Assembly (NCBI GenBank): GCA_964581535.1
Contig: CAZOOW010000001.1
Span: 274,580 to 338,579 of the forward strand
Direction of reading: 5' to 3'
Length of the DNA stretch: 64,000 nucleotides
Source of the DNA: CAZOOW01 sp964581535
GTDB taxonomy: Bacteria; Patescibacteriota; Saccharimonadia; Saccharimonadales; Saccharimonadaceae
Positions 8,184-14,982 of the stretch are shown here, one piece after another. The notes below the pieces were generated by a model. The model did not search any database, was not told the DNA's origin, and worked only from the letters and a program-made list of their open reading frames with translations. Both the position numbers and the translations under genes were made by a program. Each line of letters starts with the position of its first letter. The first letter of the stretch is position 1.

Positions 8184-8873
8184 TTATTCTCGAACGATAA
8201 AATGATCCTTTTGACGTGATTTCTCGGAAATTCGTCTTATATGCATCGCTCCGTCTCGCCGCTGTGAAACGTGGGCCTGTATGGCACGTTTATGCTGCTC
8301 GTTCACGCTAGATGTGTCAACGATTTCACCTATCGCATCTGCCGAATACCCCTTGTCTCGTAAGAGCCACTCGATGTTCGGTTCAGGTTGCCATATATCT
8401 GGTAAACAAAACAGACGTAAACGTTCGATGCGCTCGTCAGCCGATTTTAACTGGTAAAACACCTGTGTGGCGGCTCTTGCTGCAATGATATGGTCGATAT
8501 GACCACTTATGCCGCCCAGCTCGAAACTCATAATCTCAATCGTTGTGCTGCTCGGTAAGGTTTTCAGACGTTTTTTTATCAGTTCTTGTAGTTTTTCGAC
8601 GATTTCTACGAGGCTTGAGTTACTCATTTCACCGTCTTTGTAGCCTAGCAGTGTGGTCGAATGTGCGCCGAGGAGCTTCGCAGCTTCTTTCCACTCATTC
8701 ATACGTACGTCCGCTAAATCGGTATGTCCGTCGATATTCATGCCCGCGTCTCCAGCCGTGAGAGATATGAGGTGGAGTTCCGCGTTGCGGGACGTTTCAA
8801 GAATGAGGGTGCCGCCCGGCCCGAATGCTTCGTCATCGGGATGGGCAAATATGCCGAAAATGACCTTTTTCAT
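8184..8873 (-). CDS. PIG-L (LmbE-like) family deacetylase
   Basis: Zn-dependent N-deacetylase family acting on N-acetylglucosaminyl groups. The start is placed at 8873 (MKKVIFGIFAHPDDEAFGPG) because this is where the family begins and because TATACT lies 7 nt upstream on the minus strand; the longer reading to 9002 would run into truB. AHPDDE (residues 9-14) and GHIDHIIAARA provide the metal-binding His and Asp residues. 229 residues, normal length. Divergent from truB with start codons 26 bp apart, so both promoters overlap. The true substrate cannot be read from the sequence. Confidence 0.85.
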   Translation of the reverse strand: MKKVIFGIFAHPDDEAFGPGGTLILETSRNAELHLISLTAGDAGMNIDGHTDLADVRMNEWKEAAKLLGAHSTTLLGYKDGEMSNSSLVEIVEKLQELIKKRLKTLPSSTTIEIMSFELGGISGHIDHIIAARAATQVFYQLKSADERIERLRLFCLPDIWQPEPNIEWLLRDKGYSADAIGEIVDTSSVNEQHKRAIQAHVSQRRDGAMHIRRISEKSRQKDHFIVRE

Positions 8874-8899
8874 GCCTTTAGTATAAACTCTATGAGGTA

Positions 8900-9595
8900 A
8901 TGAGCAGTGAAAATATAGTTCTGATAGATAAACCAGCTGCCTGGACGAGTTTTGATATATGTGCCAAAATCCGTTCTCACATCCGCTCTGGATACCAGAC
9001 AAGGGGCATAAAACCGACGAAGCGGCAGCTCCGTGTCGGTCACGCCGGAACGCTTGACCCTTTTGCTACTGGACTGGTCGTAATACTGCTCGGCGAGGCG
9101 ACGAAACGGGCAGGGGAATTCCTAAAACTGGATAAAACGTATGAAGCGCTCATCGAACTCGGCAAAGAAAGTTCGACTGGCGACCCCGAAGGTGATCTGA
9201 CTCAAGTTTCAAGCACACAGCCCAGCCAGGAAGAGGTTCTATCTGCGCTCGACCATTTCACCGGTGAGATAACCCAGACTCCACCAGCCTATTCGGCAAT
9301 AAAAATCAACGGAAAGCGTGCGTATAAATTGGCTCGGGAGGGCAAAAGTTTCGACGTACCCTCACGCCAGGTTACTATCCATAACCTAGAGCTTATCGAT
9401 TACAAGTATCCGTTTATAAAAATACGCACTCATGTTTCCAGTGGCACATATATCCGCACTCTTGCAGAGGATATCGGGAGGCGTCTCGGTAGCGGCGCCT
9501 ATTGCCGTGAGCTCCGGAGAACAAGTATCGGCAATTTTTCGGTCGACGATGCACTGACTATCGAGACCTATCTTGAAACTTCTAAACAGATGTGA
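8900..9595 (+). CDS. truB: tRNA pseudouridine-55 synthase
   Basis: Makes pseudouridine 55 in the T-loop of tRNAs. The sequence contains NIVLIDKPAAWTSFDI, the catalytic-Asp motif RVGHAGTLDPFATGL, the KTYEALIELG strand, PPAYSAIKINGKRAYKLAREG and SSGTYIRTLAEDIG, all TruB signatures. At 231 residues it lacks the C-terminal PUA domain of the longer (~310) forms. Followed after 14 bp by rpsO, a frequent neighbour in bacteria. A TATAAA box lies 12 nt before the ATG; the nearby GAGG is too close to work as a normal ribosome-binding site. Confidence 0.93.
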   Translation: MSSENIVLIDKPAAWTSFDICAKIRSHIRSGYQTRGIKPTKRQLRVGHAGTLDPFATGLVVILLGEATKRAGEFLKLDKTYEALIELGKESSTGDPEGDLTQVSSTQPSQEEVLSALDHFTGEITQTPPAYSAIKINGKRAYKLAREGKSFDVPSRQVTIHNLELIDYKYPFIKIRTHVSSGTYIRTLAEDIGRRLGSGAYCRELRRTSIGNFSVDDALTIETYLETSKQM

Positions 9596-9609
9596 TAGAG
9601 TAGCCCGGT

Positions 9610-9876
9610 ATGATTACAAAAGAGGACAAGTTAAAAGCTATCAAAGTCGGTGCTCAGGGCAAAACTGACGTCGGCTCTCCTCAGGTACAGGTCTCTATTC
9701 TGACGGCTCGTATCAAAGAGGTGACGGAGCACTTGAAGGCCAACAAGCACGACCATATGGCGCGCCGTGGCCTGATCCAAATGGTAGGGAAGCGTAAAAA
9801 ACTTCTCAAATACCTGGAGAACAAAGACTTCAAAGCTTACCAGGAGATCGTCCAGAAACTGGGCCTCCGCAAATAA
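9610..9876 (+). CDS. rpsO: 30S ribosomal protein S15
   Basis: Binds the central domain of 16S rRNA early in 30S assembly. 88 residues, the normal size, with the family pattern GSPQVQVSILTARIKEVTEHLKANKHD (split here across codons), RRGLIQMVGKRKKLLKYLENKD. A possible -10 (TAGAGT, 9596-9601) lies 8 nt before the ATG, and a strong terminator follows immediately. Confidence 0.96.
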   Translation: MITKEDKLKAIKVGAQGKTDVGSPQVQVSILTARIKEVTEHLKANKHDHMARRGLIQMVGKRKKLLKYLENKDFKAYQEIVQKLGLRK

Positions 9877-9882
9877 AAACCA

Positions 9883-9908
9883 GCCCCCGCATGGGGGCGT
9901 TTTTATTT
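9883..9908 (+). terminator. Terminator of truB-rpsO
   Basis: GCCCCC (9883-9888) pairs with GGGGGC (9893-9898) over a GCAT loop, extended by flanking A/T pairs and followed by GTTTTTATTTT. Confidence 0.9.
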
Positions 9909-9917
9909 TAAGTGATT

Positions 9918-11510
9918 TTAGTTATACGTGATGACGGGGGTCCCGATAGGGGCCCATTCGTAGACCCATTGACTGTTGGCGTTCACCATGCCGATGCAGC
10001 CGTGAGAGGTGTTCTGAGTACCAAAAACGCTCAAGGGGCGCCAGTAATTGCCGTGGATAGCATAGTCGGTGTAGAAATAGCTTACCCATTCGACATTCGG
10101 AACGTTGTAGCTGGTACCGTCAGTGTTCGGCCCGCGCATCGTCTGCACGCGTACCTTTTTATATATCTTGAACTCGCCGACAACAGTAGGGGTCTCTGGC
10201 GCACCGGCACTCATCGGAAATGAGTTTACTAACTGGTCTTTTTCGTAGGCGTAGAGCATGTGGTTACTAAGGTCTGCGATAAGCCATTTGTCATACAGCG
10301 CAACGTTGATGATCCGGTAAGGCTTTGAGACGATTCCTAGGGCCTTTTCCACCGGCTGTTTGGCCGCGACGGAACGCGCGATATCTTTGGCGGTTTGCGT
10401 GCTGTCTTCTATTTCCGTACCGCTGCGTCCGGCGGTTAGGATTCGGCTCGTGCCGTCTTCATTTTGTATTCGTAATTCATTGCGTGTTTTTATTATGAAA
10501 CGCTTTGCGATGCCGTCTAACCAGGCTTTGACTTTGCCGCTGTTTACTTCCAGGTGGGCCTTAACATCACCTTCCTGTACGGCATCTACCCACGAGATGA
10601 TTGTCGAAGCTGGGGCGGTGAATGCCTGGCCGTCGATCGTCAGGCTGACTGGTAGTTTGGAATACGTCACGATGTCGTCGATGAGCGGTTGCAGGTCGGC
10701 ATTTTGAACGTTGGCGGGGATAGGCTGCTTCGTCAGCGTGATGGTGAGACGAGGTGTCTGCTTCTCAACGGCATTCAGTAGTGTTTGTCGAGGGTTTTTG
10801 ACCGTGACGCCTTCACCGTTGATGGCGTCACCCGTCAGGATTTCGCCGGTTTCGGTGCTCAGCGTAGCATTTTTCGGCTCTACCGTCGTTCTCACGAGGT
10901 TGGCCTTGATAAAATCAGCCAGTTTACCTTCATCAACTGACAATATGAGCGGTTCATCGTGGTGTTTCCAAAACGCGAGCTTATCGAGTAACAGACTTGA
11001 TGATTGTTTTTGTAGTACCGTAGCTATGGTTTTTTTGGCGTCGATTTCTATTCCTGCGTCGCTGCCTTTGAATGATTTTGGCTTTTCGCCATCGTTTTTG
11101 ACAGTGAAGGCGTATGCTGAGAGTTTTTTCAATTCTTTTTCGGTGGTCTCGCGAGGTACGGATTTGTTTATGGGCACTCCACCGGCAGCGTAGGAGCTGA
11201 GTGACCCGACGTTCGCAACCATATACGCGCTCCATGACAGGGCACCGACGCAAAGCAGCGCCAAAAAAGTCGTCGTAGCTATCCAAACAGGATGTGCTAC
11301 CTGAAAACGACGCTTTTGCGATAGGGCAGGTGGAGTATTTTCGGGCGTTGTCTCCACTCTAGATGCTTCAGTTCCGGCAGGCTGTTCGGACTCGTCTAGA
11401 GTTTCTATATCTACCGACGCAAGTACTTTAGCGCCGATATTCGCAGACACTTCACTGGCCGAAAGGGCGGTGCGCCCGAAATGCTTTGTCTTCGTTTTCT
11501 TGCTCGCCAT
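9918..11510 (-). CDS. Membrane-anchored L,D-transpeptidase (YkuD domain)
   Basis: Forms 3-3 cross-links or attaches proteins in peptidoglycan. 530 residues: ~75 polar cytoplasmic residues, one membrane helix (~78-100, PVWIATTTFLALLCVGALSW), an extracellular region with two beta/alpha segments of the PG_binding_4 type (~120-380), and the YkuD catalytic domain (~405-530) with HGNYWRPLSVFG and the active-site motif SHGCIGM (Cys and His present). ALYDKWLIADLSNHMLYAYE is the usual opening of YkuD domains. Convergent with rpsO. Implies a modified wall with L,D cross-links. Confidence 0.88.
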   Translation of the reverse strand: MASKKTKTKHFGRTALSASEVSANIGAKVLASVDIETLDESEQPAGTEASRVETTPENTPPALSQKRRFQVAHPVWIATTTFLALLCVGALSWSAYMVANVGSLSSYAAGGVPINKSVPRETTEKELKKLSAYAFTVKNDGEKPKSFKGSDAGIEIDAKKTIATVLQKQSSSLLLDKLAFWKHHDEPLILSVDEGKLADFIKANLVRTTVEPKNATLSTETGEILTGDAINGEGVTVKNPRQTLLNAVEKQTPRLTITLTKQPIPANVQNADLQPLIDDIVTYSKLPVSLTIDGQAFTAPASTIISWVDAVQEGDVKAHLEVNSGKVKAWLDGIAKRFIIKTRNELRIQNEDGTSRILTAGRSGTEIEDSTQTAKDIARSVAAKQPVEKALGIVSKPYRIINVALYDKWLIADLSNHMLYAYEKDQLVNSFPMSAGAPETPTVVGEFKIYKKVRVQTMRGPNTDGTSYNVPNVEWVSYFYTDYAIHGNYWRPLSVFGTQNTSHGCIGMVNANSQWVYEWAPIGTPVITYN

Positions 11511-11565
11511 ATACCACCGTTTTACTTATGTTTATAGTAGCATGGCTCTTAACAGATAAAAATGG

Positions 11566-11664
11566 TATAATGTATCGGTTACATGCGGAGCGTGATAGAT
11601 AGAAGTGTCTGTTCTGATGAGCTCAGACATTTCTACCTGTTACACTCCGTCTAATTGAAAGGAG
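11566..11664 (+). promoter_or_regulatory. pnp promoter and long leader hairpin
   Basis: TGGTATAAT (extended -10; TATAAT 11566-11571) is followed by a long stem-loop: CGGAG (11586-11590) pairs with CTCCG (11645-11649) and AGAAGTGTCTG (11601-11611) with CAGACATTTCT (11624-11634, one G-U). A good Shine-Dalgarno (GAAAGGAG, to 11664) precedes the ATG at 11672. In E. coli a leader stem cut by RNase III lets PNPase control its own message; this stem could serve the same purpose. Confidence 0.75.
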
Positions 11665-11671
11665 TTCTTTT

Positions 11672-13789
11672 ATGGGAACTATCAATCCAACAGGCAAAGA
11701 AATCATCTCTGTCTCAACCGATTTTTGTGGTCGGAAACTAACACTGGAAGTCAACCGGGTTGGCTTCCGCACAACGGCAAGCGTCATGGTGCGTTACGGT
11801 GACACAGTGGTGCTCGGAACGGCAATGGTGGGCTCACGCCCGATAACACTGGACTATTTTCCTCTCAGTGTCGATTATGAAGAAAAGTTTTATGCAGCTG
11901 GCAAGATATCGGGCAGCCGTTTTATCAAGCGTGAAGGCCGCCCGAGCGATGATGCTATCCTGATCGGCCGACTGATAGACCGACCGATCCGACCTCTGTT
12001 TCCAAAAGGTTATCGTCAAGAAGTACAAGTCGTCGCGAGCGTGCTTTCGATGGACCCAGACTTCCGCCCGGACATGGTCGGAATGATTGCAGCCAGCAGC
12101 GCGCTGATGCTTAGCGGCACGCCGTTCGATGGCCCAGTCGCCGGGCTACGTGTCGGCCGCGTTAACGGTGAGTTCAAAGCTTTCCTAAGCCCGGACGAAC
12201 GCGACGTCAGCGATCTCGATCTCGTTGTTGCCGGAACGAAAACCGGCGTTATGATGGTAGAAGCGGGTGCGGACGAAGTGCCTGAGGACGTCGTGCTTGA
12301 TGCTATCGCATGGGCGCAGGAACAGTTCCGAAGTGCTCTTACTCTGCAGGAAGAACTTCGTGCAAAAATTGCACCGACAGAGCAGGAGTACGAGCTAGTA
12401 CTGCCTAACGAAGATATCCAAAAAGAAGTCGATGCGTGGGTGAGTGGAAAGTTCGGTGCCGCACTTCGCAAGGCCTATCCTGAGCGAAACGAAATGGTCA
12501 ACGAAATTCGATGGGATTTTCACGCTCAGATGGCTGAAAAAATTGGTGATGACTACGATACACAACGTGATGAGTATGATGAAGCCTTTACGATGGCGCT
12601 CCATAAGGATGTTCGTAAGGGTATTGTTGAAGAACAAATCCGGCCAGATGGACGCGCACTTACTGAAATTCGTCCGTTGTCCAGCGAAGTAGGCGTATTG
12701 CCTCGTACACATGGCTCATCTATTTTCACCCGCGGCGTGACGCAGGGAATGAACATCGTGACCCTGGCACCACTCAGCTATGCTCAGATGGTTGACACTA
12801 TGGAGCAAAACGACTACGAACGACGCTATATGCATCATTACAACGCGCCCGGCTACACGGTCGGTGAAGTCCGCCGACTCGGCTCTCCGGGACGTCGTGA
12901 AATCGGACACGGCTACTTAGCGGAACGAGCTCTGTTTAGTGTGCTGCCTGCCGAAGAAGACTTTCCATACACGATCCGTAGCGTCACGGAAATCATGTCC
13001 CAGAACGGTTCAACCAGCATGGCGGCAACATGCTCTAGCACACTCGCGTTGATGGACGCTGGCGTACCGCTCAAACGTCCAGTATCCGGTATTGCGATGG
13101 GATTGATGATGGATGGTGACAAGCCATATGTTCTTTCTGACATCGCCGATGCTGAAGATTTCGCCGGTGACATGGACTTTAAGACTGCCGGAACCGAAAA
13201 GGGTATCACGGCGTTGCAGATGGACATGAAAGTTCATGGTCTGCCGGTTGAAGTCCTCAAAAAAGCCCTCGAGCAGGGACGAGAGGGACGCGCTAAGATT
13301 CTCGAGCATATGCTTACTACTATCGCTGAGCCGCGACAAATGATTTCCCAGTTCGCGCCGCAAATCGAGAAAATCATGGTAAATCCTGAAAAAATCGGCG
13401 CCATTATCGGAAAAGGCGGCGAGACGATAAATAAGATTACCAATGAAACCGGTGCTGAGGTGGACATCAAAGACACCGGACTGGTAACGATTTCCGCCAT
13501 CAGTCCTGAGGCAATCAAAAAAGCCGTCGAATGGGTCAAAAGCCTCGTCGAAGAGCCGGAGGTTGGCAAAATCTACGAAGGTAAAGTCGTTAGCGTCAAA
13601 GACTTCGGGGCATTCGTGAACATCATGCCCGGCATCGACGGTATGCTTCACATCTCCCAACTCAGCGATAAACGAGTCGAAAAGGTCACCGATGTCGTCA
13701 ACGAAGGCGATGTGGTCAAGGTCAAACTGACCGCTATCGACGAGCGCGGCCGACTCAGTCTGACAATGAAACCATCCGATTTACAGTAG
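11672..13789 (+). CDS. pnp: Polyribonucleotide nucleotidyltransferase (PNPase)
   Basis: Phosphate-dependent 3'-5' exoribonuclease of RNA decay. 705 residues in standard order: first RNase PH domain (~15-150, with GDTVVLGTAMVG and FFPLSVDYEEKFYAAGKI-type sequence), alpha-helical linker, second RNase PH domain (~320-550, RPDGRALTEIRPLSSEVGVLPRTHGSS and the SNGSTSMA-type active-site loop, here QNGSTSMAATC), a KH domain (IGAIIGKGGETINKI, ~575-590) and an S1 domain (YEGKVVSVKDFGAFV, ~635-700). Complete. Works beside RNase J encoded at 14983. Confidence 0.96.
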   Translation: MGTINPTGKEIISVSTDFCGRKLTLEVNRVGFRTTASVMVRYGDTVVLGTAMVGSRPITLDYFPLSVDYEEKFYAAGKISGSRFIKREGRPSDDAILIGRLIDRPIRPLFPKGYRQEVQVVASVLSMDPDFRPDMVGMIAASSALMLSGTPFDGPVAGLRVGRVNGEFKAFLSPDERDVSDLDLVVAGTKTGVMMVEAGADEVPEDVVLDAIAWAQEQFRSALTLQEELRAKIAPTEQEYELVLPNEDIQKEVDAWVSGKFGAALRKAYPERNEMVNEIRWDFHAQMAEKIGDDYDTQRDEYDEAFTMALHKDVRKGIVEEQIRPDGRALTEIRPLSSEVGVLPRTHGSSIFTRGVTQGMNIVTLAPLSYAQMVDTMEQNDYERRYMHHYNAPGYTVGEVRRLGSPGRREIGHGYLAERALFSVLPAEEDFPYTIRSVTEIMSQNGSTSMAATCSSTLALMDAGVPLKRPVSGIAMGLMMDGDKPYVLSDIADAEDFAGDMDFKTAGTEKGITALQMDMKVHGLPVEVLKKALEQGREGRAKILEHMLTTIAEPRQMISQFAPQIEKIMVNPEKIGAIIGKGGETINKITNETGAEVDIKDTGLVTISAISPEAIKKAVEWVKSLVEEPEVGKIYEGKVVSVKDFGAFVNIMPGIDGMLHISQLSDKRVEKVTDVVNEGDVVKVKLTAIDERGRLSLTMKPSDLQ

Positions 13790-13843
13790 TAAAGTGTGAT
13801 AAAGCGCACAGCGTCGAGCCGCATTGCTCGGTACAGTGGTTGC

Positions 13844-13972
13844 ATGTATAAATTATTTCGACTACTGCAGAACAAACAGGTCCAACGTTTTCTGATTTGG
13901 GCAACACCGTTTATTATCAGCTACCTATCGAAGCGAATAGGCAGAAAGTCTGCTACTACAAAACGTAAATAA
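13844..13972 (+). CDS. Small basic protein with a hydrophobic segment
   Basis: A 42-codon ORF in the gap between pnp and the uracil-DNA glycosylase: MYKLFRLLQNKQVQRF, then a hydrophobic stretch FLIWATPFIISYL, then a basic tail KRIGRKSATTKRK. A possible -10 (TACAGT, 13832-13837) lies 6 nt upstream. The amphipathic/hydrophobic/basic layout is that of a small membrane-associated protein. No family recognised; supported only by composition and by filling the gap. Confidence 0.4.
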   Translation: MYKLFRLLQNKQVQRFLIWATPFIISYLSKRIGRKSATTKRK

Positions 13973-13990
13973 TAACGTTACTATAGAAGC

Positions 13991-14545
13991 ATGACGCTCA
14001 ACGAGCTTCGCGCTGAAATAGTGAAAAATGATGTATGCCCTGAACTCCGGGCTGGGGCGACCCGGCTGGTGATGGGTGATGGCAACGAGAATGCCGAAAT
14101 CGTTTTTATTGGCGAGGCGCCAGGCAAGGCCGAAGACGAGCAGGGGCTGCCGTTTGTTGGTGCCAGTGGTCGTTTTTTGAATGAAATGCTCGTGGCGGCT
14201 GGGATGGAGCGAGGTGACGTTTATATAACCAACATTGTCAAATACCGCCCGCCGAACAACCGCGACCCGAGCCCAGAGGAAAAACGTGAATTCTGGCCGT
14301 ATCTGATGCGCCAACTCGAGATTATCAACCCACGGGTGGTTATCACACTCGGCCGTCATAGCGGACAGGCATTTATTCCTGATCTCGTTATTTCCCGTGA
14401 TCACGGCACGGCGCGAAAAGTAAAATACCATAACCATGAATTCCTCTTGATACCCCTCTATCATCCGGCAGCAGCACTCTATAACGGCAGTATGCGTCAG
14501 ATACTCATAGATGATTTTTTAGCAGCGGCAAAGCTTGCACATTAG
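13991..14545 (+). CDS. Uracil-DNA glycosylase, family 4-like, without Fe-S cysteines
   Basis: Excises uracil from DNA. 184 residues with the family-4/5 motifs GEAPGKAEDEQGLPFVGASGRFL split at residues ~38-62, YITNIVKYRPPNNR, VVITLGRHSGQAF and the C-terminal LYHPAA motif (His). Family-4 enzymes normally hold a [4Fe-4S] cluster on four cysteines. This protein has a single cysteine (Cys16), so it cannot hold one: the second N-terminal Cys is Arg/Ala, and the position after SPEEKREF lacks Cys. Fold and active site look otherwise intact. Confidence 0.85.
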   Translation: MTLNELRAEIVKNDVCPELRAGATRLVMGDGNENAEIVFIGEAPGKAEDEQGLPFVGASGRFLNEMLVAAGMERGDVYITNIVKYRPPNNRDPSPEEKREFWPYLMRQLEIINPRVVITLGRHSGQAFIPDLVISRDHGTARKVKYHNHEFLLIPLYHPAAALYNGSMRQILIDDFLAAAKLAH

Positions 14546-14584
14546 GCTGATTGATTTATAACCAAAACTTGCTATAGTTTTTAT

Positions 14585-14840
14585 TACTTCTACGTCTGTG
14601 ATAGCAGGGGTAGGACATTGAACGTATGAGGGCGTGCGACGACTATCTATCGCCCGTAGTTGTCCGCGGAATGCATCTAAGGTTACTAGCGCGGTGAAGA
14701 AAGGCGCTCTGACTGGTCCACCTCGATTTCAGTCATAGACGTAACCTCCTTCAGGAGCGCTGACCCCTCTAGGCACCTGTCAGGCTTTTAAAGGCTACAC
14801 GCCTTTACCCGCCCCCTGTTGATCAGGGGGTATTTTATTT
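14585..14840 (+). ncRNA. Unassigned structured non-coding RNA with its own promoter and terminator
   Basis: A 430-bp gap before RNase J holds a complete RNA unit. Promoter TTGATT (14551-14556), 16-nt spacer, TATAGT (14573-14578). Then: closing helix TACGTCTGTGA (14591-14601) with TCATAGACGTA (14733-14743); an H-type pseudoknot in which hairpin GCGACGACTA (14636-14645)/TAGTTGTCCGC (14657-14667) has a loop CGCCC (14651-14655) complementary to GGGCG (14630-14634); hairpin AGCGC (14688)/GCGCT (14704); CTCC/GGAG near 14746-14757; CTGAC/GTCAG; AAAGGC (14790)/GCCTTT (14801); and terminator CCCCCTG (14812-14818)/CAGGGGG (14824-14830) plus TATTTTATTT. I find no motifs of RNase P RNA, tmRNA, SRP RNA or a known riboswitch, and RNase J has its own promoter further on. 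Confidence 0.65.
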
Positions 14841-14847
14841 GCTGCTA

Positions 14848-14876
14848 TTGCCTAAACAGAGGCGGGATGCTATACT
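14848..14876 (+). promoter_or_regulatory. Promoter of the RNase J gene
   Basis: TTGCCT (14848-14853), 17-nt spacer ending in TGC, TATACT (14871-14876). The leader is ~100 nt and ends with the Shine-Dalgarno AGAAAGGAAA before the ATG at 14983. Confidence 0.7.
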
Positions 14877-14982
14877 GTAAACACTTTACAGGGAGAAGCA
14901 GCAGACATTTCATATCCCTGAAATCAACAATATTTGAAACTAATTTTGATACAACAAGAAAAAAGAAAGGAAATTAGTATAT

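Noticed and set aside
9912..10223. Plus-strand ORF of 103 codons at the end of the L,D-transpeptidase gene
   Set aside because: Antisense of the YkuD catalytic domain (SHGCIGM region), no ribosome-binding site, and it starts inside the rpsO terminator.
14585..14840. Assignment of the structured RNA as tmRNA, RNase P RNA, SRP RNA or 6S RNA
   Set aside because: No tag reading frame with T-arm end, no RNase P core motifs, no SRP tetraloop helix, and extra hairpins outside the closing stem that do not fit 6S. On the reverse strand a sequence like a tmRNA tag (GACAACTACG) occurs, but lacks the rest of the gene.
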